NCBI GenBank assembly: GCA_902517565.1
Contig: CABYCU010000001.1
Coordinates: 265,933 to 329,932 of the forward strand
Length of the DNA stretch: 64,000 nt
From: an uncultured SAR86 cluster bacterium
Lineage (GTDB): Bacteria > Pseudomonadota > Gammaproteobacteria > Magnimaribacterales > Magnimaribacteraceae
Direction of reading: 5' to 3'
In this document: positions 16,623 through 26,239 of the stretch, piece by piece
Numbering within the stretch: position 1 is the first letter of the stretch
Layout of the letters: each line of letters opens with the position of its first letter
Notes under the pieces: model-generated
What the model saw: only the letters and a program-made list of their open reading frames with translations
Databases searched by the model: none
What the model was told of the DNA's origin: nothing
Position numbers and translations under genes: made by a program

Positions 16623-17045
16623 ATGAATTTTTTCAAGATTTTAATTACTACTCTGCTAGCAGTGTTATTTTCTTTATCAATTTTTGCCCATGATCCAAAA
16701 GGTGAATCTTTCACATTGTCAGGAAAAATAACTTCCGTAGAGCTAACTGATGGCGGAGGAACTATTACGGTTTCTTCTGAGGCCGGTAGGTACGGAAAAG
16801 TTTTTTTGACTTACAACGTAACCCTTAATCCCGCTCTTCCAGATCAAGGATACTTTTCAGGCAGGGGTGTTGGCTTCAATGACGGAGCACGACAAGCTGG
16901 TTCTAGACAAGGTGTTTTTAGACGAGAAGGCGCTATTATGAAATTTTGGTCATTAGATGACGTAACAGATGGCAATATGAACTATTGTGAAACCGTAATG
17001 AATTTGGAGACTGAAAGCGTCGAAATGACCTTTTATCCTTTTTAA
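16623..17045 (+). CDS. Exported protein, paralogue of 15395-15829
   Basis: 140 residues from the ATG at 16623, which follows AAAGGAG at good spacing. An upstream in-frame extension (to 16518) lies in the promoter of the divergent gene and was discarded. The signal peptide MNFFKILITTLLAVLFSLSI ends at FAH. The mature domain aligns with that of 15395-15829 (see there), including GKVFLTYN and REGAIMKFWSLDD. The two proteins diverge mainly at their N-termini. The gene is followed by a strong terminator. Confidence 0.72.
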   Translation: MNFFKILITTLLAVLFSLSIFAHDPKGESFTLSGKITSVELTDGGGTITVSSEAGRYGKVFLTYNVTLNPALPDQGYFSGRGVGFNDGARQAGSRQGVFRREGAIMKFWSLDDVTDGNMNYCETVMNLETESVEMTFYPF

Positions 17046-17055
17046 ATTTTATCAT

Positions 17056-17088
17056 TAAAAAGACCCTCCTTTTTGGAGGGTTTTTTTG
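17056..17088 (+). terminator. Intrinsic terminator
   Basis: ACCCTCC / GGAGGGT stem with a TTTTT loop, flanked by A-rich and T7 tracts, begins 11 nt after the stop of the exported protein gene. The A-tract makes it potentially bidirectional. Confidence 0.9.
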
Positions 17089-17162
17089 TCCTTAAGCTCA
17101 AGGAAATTGTTTAAACTGACAAGTAAGGAGAGGACCACTGACAAAGAGGGTCTGTTAATACA

Positions 17163-17891
17163 GTGATTCAAAAAAGATTTTTAGTTTTTTTATTTTTTAT
17201 ATTTATTATTGGTTGCAGCGAAACTAAAGTTGTAACTCTAGAGCATTTTAACGAAGAAAATGATGTCTTTGAGTCAGGTAAATCCTTAATGAGCTTATCG
17301 TTTGGGTTACATTTACTTGAAGAGGATAATCTTGATCAAAGTACTCTGTTAGTAAGTGTTCATGGCAGTGCCAGTAGAGGTTATGAGTGGATCTACCCAC
17401 TTCAGGCTTTAAATAATGAAAAAAACTTAGTTTCTTTTTTTCGATGGAATGATAACGCATGTCCGGGTCCATCAATAATTTCTTTACTTGAACTTATAAA
17501 AGACAAACTTAATCAGAATCCCTACTTAAATCGGGTTGAATTGATCGGACACAGCTACGGAGGTGTTTTGGTAACTGATTTTTTAAAATTTTGGGACATA
17601 GAAGTGCCCTTACAGATTCACTCTGTTGCTGCACCCTTGAAGGGTTTGGGGGCATCCTCCTCATTATGTAACTATCAACCTCCTGCCAGCGTAGAAGAGG
17701 GTACAAGTCTTCATCAATGGAGAACAGTTCAGGAACTTGATGGCGCTTTTAATAACTTAGATTATGACCCGCAGGTAGTAGAAATCAGAGATAGTTTAGT
17801 TACCCGATTACCTGAGACATACAAAGGAAATAAATTAGGACACAATTGGTCTATTAGCTGGGTGGCAGATGAGATTAATAAGACTAGATAG
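17163..17891 (+). CDS. Alpha/beta hydrolase lipoprotein
   Basis: 242 residues, GTG start. A lipoprotein signal peptide has lipobox IIGC (C18). The hydrolase fold shows SVHGSASRGYEW (65-76) and the intact nucleophile elbow LIGHSYGG (S131); a late His (KLGHNW) may complete the triad. It is probably anchored in the periplasmic leaflet and may act as an esterase or lipase; substrate unknown. A Cys pair (ACPGP and SSLCNY) may form a disulfide. It precedes an MFS transporter by 20 nt. Confidence 0.78.
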   Translation: MIQKRFLVFLFFIFIIGCSETKVVTLEHFNEENDVFESGKSLMSLSFGLHLLEEDNLDQSTLLVSVHGSASRGYEWIYPLQALNNEKNLVSFFRWNDNACPGPSIISLLELIKDKLNQNPYLNRVELIGHSYGGVLVTDFLKFWDIEVPLQIHSVAAPLKGLGASSSLCNYQPPASVEEGTSLHQWRTVQELDGAFNNLDYDPQVVEIRDSLVTRLPETYKGNKLGHNWSISWVADEINKTR

Positions 17892-17911
17892 AGGTATTTC
17901 TAGATACTAAT

Positions 17912-19138
17912 ATGCTTAATTTAGAAAATCTTTTACAGAAACATGATATCAATTATGGCTGGGTCATGGTTCTAGTGGTCTTTGTTTTAAGTGGTCTTGC
18001 TTTTGGTTCCTTGGCCTCAATTTCTGTATTTATGAAACCAGTTTCATTGGAATTTGGATGGTCTAGAGGCGAAACGTCCTTTGCGTATACTGTCGCTTCG
18101 TTTGCTTCAGCGGTATTTGGAGTAATCTGGGGACAAGTTGCAGATAAATATGGAACTAAATGGTTCGGATTTATCGGTGCAATTTGTATGAGCTTAACAT
18201 TATTTAGTTTAAGTAGCTTAGACTCGATATTTCAATTTTATCTTTTTTATTTTCTGTTTGGGGCCATGGGAAGTGCACTATTGTTTTCACCTTTATATGC
18301 CAATGTTGGTTTTTGGTTTAGAGAGAACCCTGGACTTGCTCTTGGCTTAGCTGCCTCTGGAGGGGCTATTGGTCAAGCATTCATCCCTCATTTAAGTGGA
18401 ATATTAATTGAGAGCTCAGGCTGGAAAGCTGCTTATATCAATTTGGCTGCTATTTATATCTTAATAGCCATCCCCATTTCTTTTTTGATAAAAGAATCTC
18501 CGTGGAGAATAAGCGCAAGATCAGATGATGCATCAGAAGATACTGATTTCCCTCTTTCTGAGAAAGAAGTAGTTGCCTGGATAAGCTGTGCTGTTATTTT
18601 TTGTTGCGTGTGCATGTCAATACCAATAATGCATTTAGTGCCCTTACTTACTGATAAAGAATTTTCTCTTGAGTTTGCTACCTCAGTTTTAATGGTACTG
18701 ATGTTTTGCGGTGCCTTTGGAAGAATACTGGGAGGAATGTTGGGGGATCGCATTGGAGCCTTACCTGGCTATGCTTTAATGTCTCTAGGTCAGACAATTT
18801 TTGTAGTTTGGTTTCCTCATCTTATTTCACCTACTAGTATCTTCATTATGGCAGCCTTGTTTGGATTTACTTATTCAGGAGTTATGTCGAGTATTTTAGT
18901 TTGTACAAGGGTTATGGTTTCTGCAAAATTTGGGGCAAGAGCTATGAGCTTAACATCTTTTTTTGGGTGGATAGGAATGGGATTAGGGGGTTTCCTTGGG
19001 GGTTATTTCTTTGATATGTATGGAAACTATAATTGGGCATTCACTTTTGCAGGCTTAATGGGATTAATTAATCTGATCGTGCTTTCTCAATTTTGGTTAC
19101 GCATTAGAAATGTTAAGAAATCTATAGTTTCAATATAA
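17912..19138 (+). CDS. MFS transporter, OFA/monocarboxylate-type
   Basis: 408 residues with twelve predicted helices. The N-terminal pattern GWVMVLVVFVLSGLAFG, then FGWSRGETSFAYT is typical of the oxalate-formate/monocarboxylate branch, and the loop 2-3 motif appears as GQVADKYGTKW. A central cytosolic loop (ESPWRISARSDDASEDTDF) separates the two halves. It likely moves a small carboxylate across the inner membrane. It may be co-transcribed with the preceding lipoprotein hydrolase, which could release the substrate. Confidence 0.85.
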   Translation: MLNLENLLQKHDINYGWVMVLVVFVLSGLAFGSLASISVFMKPVSLEFGWSRGETSFAYTVASFASAVFGVIWGQVADKYGTKWFGFIGAICMSLTLFSLSSLDSIFQFYLFYFLFGAMGSALLFSPLYANVGFWFRENPGLALGLAASGGAIGQAFIPHLSGILIESSGWKAAYINLAAIYILIAIPISFLIKESPWRISARSDDASEDTDFPLSEKEVVAWISCAVIFCCVCMSIPIMHLVPLLTDKEFSLEFATSVLMVLMFCGAFGRILGGMLGDRIGALPGYALMSLGQTIFVVWFPHLISPTSIFIMAALFGFTYSGVMSSILVCTRVMVSAKFGARAMSLTSFFGWIGMGLGGFLGGYFFDMYGNYNWAFTFAGLMGLINLIVLSQFWLRIRNVKKSIVSI

Positions 19139-19162
19139 ACGCGCTTATTTTTCGTAAAAGAG

Positions 19163-19231
19163 TATACTGCGTGCGCCTTTTGCGCAAAGCCAGATTTTTT
19201 TGGTAATTTTTATTATAGAGGCTTACCAAAA
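19163..19231 (+). promoter_or_regulatory. rhlE leader: -10-like box and two hairpins
   Basis: TATACT (19163-19168) could be a -10 box. Downstream are a short GC hairpin TGCGC-CTTTT-GCGCA, a run of T, and a perfect 9-bp inverted repeat TTTTGGTAA (19198-19206) / TTACCAAAA (19223-19231) ending 6 nt before the start codon. The loop contains AGAGG, the only Shine-Dalgarno-like sequence. A structured 5' UTR controlling helicase translation is plausible. Confidence 0.4.
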
Positions 19232-19237
19232 TAACAC

Positions 19238-20554
19238 ATGTCATTTAATAATCTTGGTCTTTCTGAAGCACTTCTTAAATCTGTTCGGGAAAAGGGTTAT
19301 ACCAAACCTTCCGATATACAAAAAGAAGCTATCCCTGAAATTTTAAAAGGCAAAGATATTCTTGCTGGAGCCCAAACAGGAACTGGGAAAACAGCTGCTT
19401 TTGCACTGCCTCTTCTTAATATACTCCAAAATGCTAGCTCTAAAAGGAGAAGAATCCGAGTTCTCGTGCTTGTCCCCACTAGAGAGCTTGCTTCGCAGGT
19501 TGGAGAAAGCTTCAGGGAATATGGTAGCAATCTAAGATTTAAAACTTCTATTTTATATGGAGGTGTCAGCATTAATACTCAGATAGATAAATTAAGAAAA
19601 GGAATAGATATAGTCGTCGCTACACCCGGAAGACTCCTTGATCATCTTAATCAAAAGACAGTTAACCTTTCTGAGTTGGAAACATTTGTTCTGGATGAAG
19701 CAGACAGAATGCTGGATATGGGATTTATAAGGGATATAAAGAAGATATTAAAATATTTACCTGAAGAGAAACAGAACCTTCTGTTTTCAGCAACCTTTCC
19801 TAAAGAAATATTATCATTGGCAGACAGTTTGTTGAATTCTCCAAAGAGAATACAAGTACGCTCTAATAACTCTACTGCTGATAAAGTTATACAAGCTGTT
19901 TATCCTGTTGATAAATCCAGAAAGAGAGAATTATTAGCTCATTGCATTAAAGAAGAGCGGTGGTTTCAGGTGCTAGTTTTTTCAAGAACAAAGCATGGAG
20001 CTAATAAGCTAGCTCAACAATTAAAAAAAGAGGGAATAAATGCAGATGCTCTTCACGGAAATAAATCTCAGTCTCAAAGGACAAGAGCATTACAGGATTT
20101 TAAGGATGCAAAGACGCAAGTTTTAGTTGCCACTGACATAGCAGCCAGAGGGATAGATATAAATTTACTACCTCAGGTAGTTAACTTTGATCTTCCTTAT
20201 GTACCTGAAGATTATATTCATAGAATTGGAAGAACCGCTAGAGCCGGACAGGAAGGTAAGGCAATTTCTTTGGTCAGCGCCGATGAACACAAGTTGTTGT
20301 TTGATATTGAGAAACTTTTGAAGTCTGCCATACCTAGAGAAATCATAGATGGATTTGAGCCAGAACAGAATCTCAAGACAGAGGCACCTAAATCAAGACC
20401 CAACAGAAGAAAAAGACCACCCAGAAGCTCTAGAAAAGCACAAAAATCTAGAAGTTCCAAGAGTTCAGAGCAATCTAACACATCAAAAGCCAGACCTTCA
20501 TGGAGAAAAAAAAGAAATAAAAGTAATACTGCAAAAAATAGACATTCATCCTAA
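19238..20554 (+). CDS. rhlE: DEAD-box RNA helicase, RhlE type
   Basis: 438 residues. All helicase motifs are present: Q motif (GYTKPSDIQ), Walker A AQTGTGKT, PTRELA, TPGRLLDHL, DEAD in VLDEADRMLDMGF, SAT, and HRIGRTARAG. A basic Ser/Arg/Lys-rich tail of about 70 residues follows the second RecA domain, as in RhlE and SrmB-like proteins. The enzyme remodels RNA in ribosome assembly and mRNA decay, often important at low temperature. It has an unusually structured leader. Confidence 0.92.
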   Translation: MSFNNLGLSEALLKSVREKGYTKPSDIQKEAIPEILKGKDILAGAQTGTGKTAAFALPLLNILQNASSKRRRIRVLVLVPTRELASQVGESFREYGSNLRFKTSILYGGVSINTQIDKLRKGIDIVVATPGRLLDHLNQKTVNLSELETFVLDEADRMLDMGFIRDIKKILKYLPEEKQNLLFSATFPKEILSLADSLLNSPKRIQVRSNNSTADKVIQAVYPVDKSRKRELLAHCIKEERWFQVLVFSRTKHGANKLAQQLKKEGINADALHGNKSQSQRTRALQDFKDAKTQVLVATDIAARGIDINLLPQVVNFDLPYVPEDYIHRIGRTARAGQEGKAISLVSADEHKLLFDIEKLLKSAIPREIIDGFEPEQNLKTEAPKSRPNRRKRPPRSSRKAQKSRSSKSSEQSNTSKARPSWRKKRNKSNTAKNRHSS

Positions 20555-20605
20555 GTTTATTTTTTTACTTAAACTCCTAATGTATTATGAATTTTAAATG
20601 GCAAG

Positions 20606-21730
20606 ATGAATACTAAACCAGCCAAAACAAAAATAAATCTTTTAAGCCTCAGCAAGCAAGAGCTGGCAGACTTTTTTGTCTCTATCGGTGAAAAACCTTT
20701 CAGGGCTACACAGATAATTAAATGGATCCATCAAAGAGGAGTTTCAGATATCTCGCTAATGACGGATTTATCTAAAGACCTTAGAGAAAAGCTATTAAAG
20801 GAATGTGAAATCAGAGCTCCTGAAATTGAGCGAGAGGAATATTCAGAGGATGGGACAAAGAAATGGATCATTAAGGTTGGCGAAAAAGATTTAATTGAGA
20901 TGGTTTTGATACCTGAGAACGATAGATCTACTCTATGTGTGTCTTCTCAGGCTGGATGTGCAGTTGACTGCAGCTTTTGTGCGACAGGAAAACAAGGTTT
21001 TTCAAGGAATCTTGGCCTTGATGAAATAATAGGTCAGGTCTGGATCGCAGCTAATTCTTTTGGTCTTCCAAGAGAATCAGCTTCTAGAAATATCACTAAT
21101 GTTGTAATGATGGGCATGGGAGAGCCACTTCTAAATTTTATACCTGTAGTAGAGGCTATGAAATTGATGATGGATGACAATGCATATGGCCTTTCTAAAA
21201 GGAAAGTGACTCTTAGTACTTCGGGAATAGTCCCAAAAATAGATGAGTTAAGTAAAGTTAGTGATGTCGCTTTAACAATATCCCTTCATGCACCAAATGA
21301 TCAACTAAGAAATGAACTCGTTCCCATCAATAAAAAGTACCCCATTCAAGAACTTTTGGACTCTGTAAAACGATATGTAGCTTCTTGTGATGATAAAAGA
21401 GTCACTACAATTGAATATATTCTCATTGATGGCATTAATGATGATTTAAGCCATGCCGAGGAACTTAGTGTGCTACTAGAACAATTACCCAGCAAAATAA
21501 ACTTAATTCCCTTTAATGCATTTGAAGGTTCAAACTACCTGAAACCCTCTGGGAATAGAGTAAAGAGATTTCAAGAATATCTCAAAAATAAAGGCTACGT
21601 AACTACAATCCGTTCAACAAGAGGGGACGATATCATGGCTGCCTGCGGTCAGTTAGTAGGTCAAGTAAATGATAAGACCCGAAGAAAGGAAAGGGCACAA
21701 AAAAACAAAATACAGATCAAGGCAATATAG
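20606..21730 (+). CDS. rlmN: Dual-specificity 23S rRNA A2503 / tRNA A37 C2-methyltransferase
   Basis: 374 residues, normal family length. A radical-SAM cluster site is visible as C118, C122, C125 ([11 protein letters not shown]). The GEPLLNF SAM-binding region follows, and the C-terminal Cys in MAACGQLVG acts in the ping-pong methyl transfer. The N-terminal helical domain ([22 protein letters not shown]) is typical. Its TAG stop shares a base with the GTG start of the next gene. Confidence 0.96.
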   Translation: MNTKPAKTKINLLSLSKQELADFFVSIGEKPFRATQIIKWIHQRGVSDISLMTDLSKDLREKLLKECEIRAPEIEREEYSEDGTKKWIIKVGEKDLIEMVLIPENDRSTLCVSSQAGCAVDCSFCATGKQGFSRNLGLDEIIGQVWIAANSFGLPRESASRNITNVVMMGMGEPLLNFIPVVEAMKLMMDDNAYGLSKRKVTLSTSGIVPKIDELSKVSDVALTISLHAPNDQLRNELVPINKKYPIQELLDSVKRYVASCDDKRVTTIEYILIDGINDDLSHAEELSVLLEQLPSKINLIPFNAFEGSNYLKPSGNRVKRFQEYLKNKGYVTTIRSTRGDDIMAACGQLVGQVNDKTRRKERAQKNKIQIKAI

Positions 21731-22887
21731 TGGTCAGTCACGTTGCAATAATAGGTGCTGGAGTATCTGGCTTGACGGCCGGGTATGCCCTAAGAAAGAT
21801 TGGCATAAAAGTTGATTTGTATGAAAAGTCTAAATCTGTGATTGAATTTGGTGCCGGTATTACACTCTCCAAGAATGCAACATCTTTGCTAGAAGAACTC
21901 GGATTGATGAATGTAATTGCAGAGAAGGGTTATCGACCAATGGGCTCTTATATTCGAGACTTTAAAAATGCCAAAATTGTCAGCAGCATGGAATTTGATG
22001 AAAATTTCATAACTATAGATCGCAGAGTTCTAGTAGAACAATTATCAAATAAATTCCTTGAGATGGAGGGTAATATTTATTTTGGTAGAGACATTCAGTC
22101 ATTAAATTCATCTACGGGACAAGTTAAAATTTCTGACCACAGTTATAAAACCTATGACCTAATATTAGTATGTGATGGGATCAAATCATCTTTTAGGAAA
22201 AAGTACTTTGACACTAGTGAGCCCGTTTTTACTAACTATGTAGCTTGGAGAGGAATGGTAGAAACAAAAAATCTTCCTGCACATAATGGCAACGAAAAAG
22301 TAAATGTATACTACGGGCCAGGATCTCATTGTGTTCACTATCCTACAGGCCATAAGAACCTTATAAATTTTGTTGCTATTGAATATAACGACAAATGGCT
22401 CGAAGAGTCTTGGAGAATAGAAGGAGAAAGAGAAGAATTGAAGAAATCTTTCAAAGGCTGGAATCCAAAGCTCCTTTCTATGCTAATGTCTTCTAAAGAA
22501 TTATATAAATGGGGGATATTTGATAGGCCTATGCCCAAAACTTTATATAAGGGAAAGTGTGTTCTATTAGGTGACGCCGCTCATCCAATGGTGCCTTTCT
22601 TGGGGCAGGGTGGATGTCTTGCTATTGAAGATGCTTACTGCCTGATGTCTCTACTAAAAGATAGTGAAGATCTCTTAGCATCTCTGGAGACATATAACAG
22701 CATTAGAAATAGCAGGGCTAATTGGATACAGAAAAGATCAAAAATCCAAGGCAGATTTAATCATATATCCAATCCGTTTATGGTGGCTCTTAGAAATTCC
22801 ATTACAAAGTTAATGATGAAAAGGAGTGTTAATAAGATTCATTCATATAATCTTATATATGAGCTTTCTAGAGTTAATAACACTTAA
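21730..22887 (+). CDS. FAD-dependent monooxygenase
   Basis: 385 residues, GTG start overlapping the rlmN stop by one base. The protein begins with the FAD Rossmann motif IGAGVSGLTAGYAL and has the second FAD motif GDAAHPMVPFLGQGG with the following AIEDAYCL. This is typical of salicylate/6-hydroxynicotinate-hydroxylase-like group A monooxygenases that decorate aromatic rings. The next gene, a GPH-type symporter, starts directly after the stop, suggesting a coupled uptake and oxidation pair. Substrate unknown. Confidence 0.88.
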   Translation: MVSHVAIIGAGVSGLTAGYALRKIGIKVDLYEKSKSVIEFGAGITLSKNATSLLEELGLMNVIAEKGYRPMGSYIRDFKNAKIVSSMEFDENFITIDRRVLVEQLSNKFLEMEGNIYFGRDIQSLNSSTGQVKISDHSYKTYDLILVCDGIKSSFRKKYFDTSEPVFTNYVAWRGMVETKNLPAHNGNEKVNVYYGPGSHCVHYPTGHKNLINFVAIEYNDKWLEESWRIEGEREELKKSFKGWNPKLLSMLMSSKELYKWGIFDRPMPKTLYKGKCVLLGDAAHPMVPFLGQGGCLAIEDAYCLMSLLKDSEDLLASLETYNSIRNSRANWIQKRSKIQGRFNHISNPFMVALRNSITKLMMKRSVNKIHSYNLIYELSRVNNT

Positions 22888-24246
22888 ATGAAAAAGACAC
22901 CTTTCGGAACAACAATAGCTTATGGATTCCCTGCAATCGGTGCAGGATACATGTATCTATTGATGAGCTTATACGTTATGAAATTCTCTACAGATGTATT
23001 GCTCATTGCTCCTGCTGTGATGGGTGTAATCTTTAGTATTTCAAGAATCTGGGATGCTGTCTCAGATCCCATTGCAGGCTATTTAAGCGACAGAACTACA
23101 TTTAAATTTGGTAGACGAAGGACCTGGATGCTAATTAGCTTTATTCCAATATCTCTAGGTTTCTTGGCAGTCTTTTCCCCTCCTGAATCAATACAAGGCC
23201 AATCCCTTGATCTGTGGATGATGATTGCAATCTTAAGTTTTTACTCTGCTATAACCCTCCTTAATGTTCCTCATATGGCCCTAGGAGCAGAGCTATCTGA
23301 GGACTATCACGAAAGAACCAGACTTTTTGGAGTAAGGCATATAGGGTTTACCTTAGGTTCTATTCTTGCCTTGGTTTCTATGAGCCTATTAATTAGCGAA
23401 GAAAACAAACCAGAAGGTAATGTTAGAGAACTGGCAAGTAACCTGGCTTTCTTTGCTATAGCGGCAATGTCTTTAATGATATTTTATGCAGTTTCAAGGC
23501 TTAAAGAAAATCCAGAATTTCAGAATAGAGTAAACAAAAATCCATTTAAGGCTTTCAGGGATGTGTGGGTTAATCCGCATGCGAGAATACTAATTGCAGT
23601 TCTATTTATTGAAAATATTGGCGGAGCAGTGATTGGCGTACTCACACTTTATGTAACTCAATATGTCGTAGAAGCTCCTGCTTGGGCTCCTTTGATAATT
23701 TTTGCCTATATGCTCCCATCTGCTTTGTCAGTTCCTCTTTGGATACCACTATCTCGGAGATTTGGAAAAATCAATTTATGGGTATTCAGCCTTGCCTTTA
23801 CTGGCATATCTTTTGGAGGAATATTTATTATTCCTTTTTTAGACTCTATTAACGATAGACTCATTATTATGTTCGCAGGAGCATTCTTGGGTGGTATGGC
23901 TGCCGGTTGCGGGGGTGCAATTGGCCCCTCTGTGAAAGGCGATGTTATAGACTATGATGAATATTTAACCGGGGAAAGAAAAGAGGGCTCTTATTTTGCA
24001 GCACTTAATTTCGTTTTTAAAACAGCAACTGGAATAATGCTTCTTGTAACAGGATTTGTTCTCCAGTTTTCGGGTTTCATACCAAATCAACCTCAAACTA
24101 TGGAAGTAAAAGTAGCCCTAATCAGTTTGTATGGTTTAGTTCCTTTAGTCTTTTACAGTCTGGGTGCATACCTCTTGTATAAGAAGTTTACGTTTGGAGA
24201 AGAAGAACATGCTGCTATAAAAGAACAGATTCAAGGAAGAATTTAG
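22888..24246 (+). CDS. MFS symporter of the GPH (MelB-like) family
   Basis: 452 residues with twelve predicted helices. The signature SRIWDAVSDPIAGYLSDRT in the first half and DYDEYLTGERKEGSYFAALNF in the second are diagnostic of glycoside-pentoside-hexuronide:cation symporters. Proteobacterial members often lie near degradative genes and may carry sulfolipid-type, sterol-type or sugar substrates; sequence alone does not settle this. It abuts the FAD monooxygenase and converges with a hydrolase gene 13 nt away. Confidence 0.87.
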   Translation: MKKTPFGTTIAYGFPAIGAGYMYLLMSLYVMKFSTDVLLIAPAVMGVIFSISRIWDAVSDPIAGYLSDRTTFKFGRRRTWMLISFIPISLGFLAVFSPPESIQGQSLDLWMMIAILSFYSAITLLNVPHMALGAELSEDYHERTRLFGVRHIGFTLGSILALVSMSLLISEENKPEGNVRELASNLAFFAIAAMSLMIFYAVSRLKENPEFQNRVNKNPFKAFRDVWVNPHARILIAVLFIENIGGAVIGVLTLYVTQYVVEAPAWAPLIIFAYMLPSALSVPLWIPLSRRFGKINLWVFSLAFTGISFGGIFIIPFLDSINDRLIIMFAGAFLGGMAAGCGGAIGPSVKGDVIDYDEYLTGERKEGSYFAALNFVFKTATGIMLLVTGFVLQFSGFIPNQPQTMEVKVALISLYGLVPLVFYSLGAYLLYKKFTFGEEEHAAIKEQIQGRI

Positions 24247-24259
24247 GTAAGCTCCAAGG

Positions 24260-25228
24260 TCAAGAGTTTTCAGCTATAAAACACTCAATTTGATTTTCGA
24301 TTTCATCGGCATGTGTCGCGTGCATCATATGGTCCCCTTCCTTCACAATATATAAGGAGGACCCTTGAATCTTATTCTTTACAAATTCTGCATGCTCTAT
24401 ATCAACATTCCTATCTTCATCTCCATGAATAATTAAGGTAGGAACAGAAATATTTTCGTAAGGAATTTTCAGACTAGTAAACTCCTTATAGTCATTTTTG
24501 ATTCCCTGCCTTCTTCTGCTTATAGGCCATATAGACCAAATGGTACTTTTGAGCTTTTTAATATTTTCTTCTTTTGATAATAGTCTAGACCTATTATTTT
24601 TATTAGGAAGCATGGACGAAGCCAATCTATCATTACCAAAGAAAGTGACAAAAGAAAGTTGGATAAAAAGGTTTATATCCCAGGAATTAATTAATGCTTC
24701 ATCTTCTTTATGAAAGTCTCGAGAGTGAGTAACTGCTTCAAATAATATTAACCCTAAAGTGCTTTCTGGATACTTGGCTGCAAAGTGCATTGCAGAGGGA
24801 CCTCCGCCTGATACACCCATAATAAATACCTTCTCTATTTCCATTGAATCAATTAAGGCTTTGAAACATTCAGCTTGCTCAGCTGGACTTCTTCCAGAGG
24901 TAATGTCAGTACCAAGATAACCTGGTCTTGATGGCGCTAATATACTGTAGTTTTTACCTGCTTCAATACTTTGATCATAACCTCCAGGAGAGCCATGGAT
25001 ATACAAAAGCACAGGCCCAGTATCACCTTTTCCTACATATTGAACCCAGCCTAGATAAGTAATGATTTGTCTGGCCCCCCGCCTTAATTTAATTAAGGTA
25101 AAACATTTATAGAAAAGATAGGGAATAAATCCTAAGACCTTTATAGCGTTATAAGGATAAAAATAAAAAAATACTATAAAGAAAATTAATATTAGAAAAA
25201 TTACTAATAATAAGGAACTGAAAGTCAT
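24260..25228 (-). CDS. Membrane-anchored alpha/beta hydrolase
   Basis: 322 residues. An N-terminal hydrophobic stretch (about 3-28) anchors a periplasmic-side or membrane-associated hydrolase. Seen are LLYIHGSPGGYDQS (oxyanion loop), nucleophile elbow MGVSGGGPSAMHFA, acid in IHGDEDRNVD and the His in EGDHMMHATH. It resembles small prolyl-iminopeptidase/haloperoxidase-like hydrolases. It is the downstream partner of the phytanoyl-CoA dioxygenase-like gene, 6 nt away. Confidence 0.83.
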   Translation of the reverse strand: MTFSSLLLVIFLILIFFIVFFYFYPYNAIKVLGFIPYLFYKCFTLIKLRRGARQIITYLGWVQYVGKGDTGPVLLYIHGSPGGYDQSIEAGKNYSILAPSRPGYLGTDITSGRSPAEQAECFKALIDSMEIEKVFIMGVSGGGPSAMHFAAKYPESTLGLILFEAVTHSRDFHKEDEALINSWDINLFIQLSFVTFFGNDRLASSMLPNKNNRSRLLSKEENIKKLKSTIWSIWPISRRRQGIKNDYKEFTSLKIPYENISVPTLIIHGDEDRNVDIEHAEFVKNKIQGSSLYIVKEGDHMMHATHADEIENQIECFIAENS

Positions 25229-25234
25229 CAGCTT

Positions 25235-26116
25235 TTAAGGTTTTAAGATACCTATAGACTCTTTTTTTGGATCGAATTCTGCTGGGGATACGCTAGAACC
25301 ATCATGCCCTCCGAGACTTCCAAAGGGGCTAAACCCCAGGATATTTTTTTGTTTGTCGGTTATTTTATCTAATACTTCATCTCTAATACTATAAGGATGA
25401 TTTTCTTGTGATCTAACCCAAGGCTGTAAGAAAGCTGTTGAGATATTACTTCTAATTGAACCAGATCTATTAAGACCATTGCCATGCCAGAGTCTGCCTT
25501 CCCAAACAATAGCAGTTCCTTTGGGGGCATTTAAAGAAACGGCTTTTTTCTGGATTTCCTCAGCATTTGCTGTTCTGTAATCAACAGTAGGCCATTTATG
25601 TGATCCCGGTATAAGCCTTGTACCTCCATTTTCAGGAGAATTATCTGAAATTAGATACATAACATTTGCCATAAAAGGGAAATCCATTGGGTGTGGTACC
25701 AAGGGCCATTGATCTTGATGTAAAGCCATTCTTTCATTACCGCTACCGTTCATATGGGCTCCCATTGAGCACAGACAAACTCTTTCCCCAATGATATGTT
25801 GTATTAGAGGTAATATTTTTGGATGATCTATTAATTTTAAAAAGCAGTCTCCTTTATTGATCAAGTTCCAAACAAGTCTGCTGACCTTCTCTTCTTCAGA
25901 AGATTGAACACCAAAACCCTCATCTCCTCGAACTTTCGAGCCAACTTTATATTTCTCTTCACCTAAGAATTGTTCATTTAACCTTCTATCCATTTCCTCA
26001 ACTTCGTCTTCATTTAAGACATTTGCAATTAAGGCCATTCCGTATTTATCCAGATGATTTTTTGCTTCCTCAGTGTCCTCTGTTAAGGGCGGATAGTCCA
26101 AAGTTTCTAGTTCCAT
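25235..26116 (-). CDS. Phytanoyl-CoA dioxygenase-family 2OG-Fe(II) oxygenase
   Basis: 293 residues. The PhyH-type facial triad is H133-x-D135 (LHQDQW) and H211 (LWHGNG), with R222 (SIRSNIS) for 2-oxoglutarate; the GGTRLIPGSHKWP strand is typical. Bacterial members hydroxylate a broad range of lipids, amino acids and natural products. It is divergent from a carotenoid oxygenase gene and transcribed together with a membrane hydrolase. No CoA ligase is adjacent, so a free acid or alcohol substrate is possible. Confidence 0.88.
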   Translation of the reverse strand: MELETLDYPPLTEDTEEAKNHLDKYGMALIANVLNEDEVEEMDRRLNEQFLGEEKYKVGSKVRGDEGFGVQSSEEEKVSRLVWNLINKGDCFLKLIDHPKILPLIQHIIGERVCLCSMGAHMNGSGNERMALHQDQWPLVPHPMDFPFMANVMYLISDNSPENGGTRLIPGSHKWPTVDYRTANAEEIQKKAVSLNAPKGTAIVWEGRLWHGNGLNRSGSIRSNISTAFLQPWVRSQENHPYSIRDEVLDKITDKQKNILGFSPFGSLGGHDGSSVSPAEFDPKKESIGILKP

Positions 26117-26239
26117 TCATCAAATATTAGCACGAAAGAATTGACTACTGTAATTTCTAAAGCAGTCAAAACTGGAAAAGTCTTAAATATAAAAAAGTAG
26201 GATTCAGTTATAATTAATTTTCTGAGTTTAAACTGCGCG

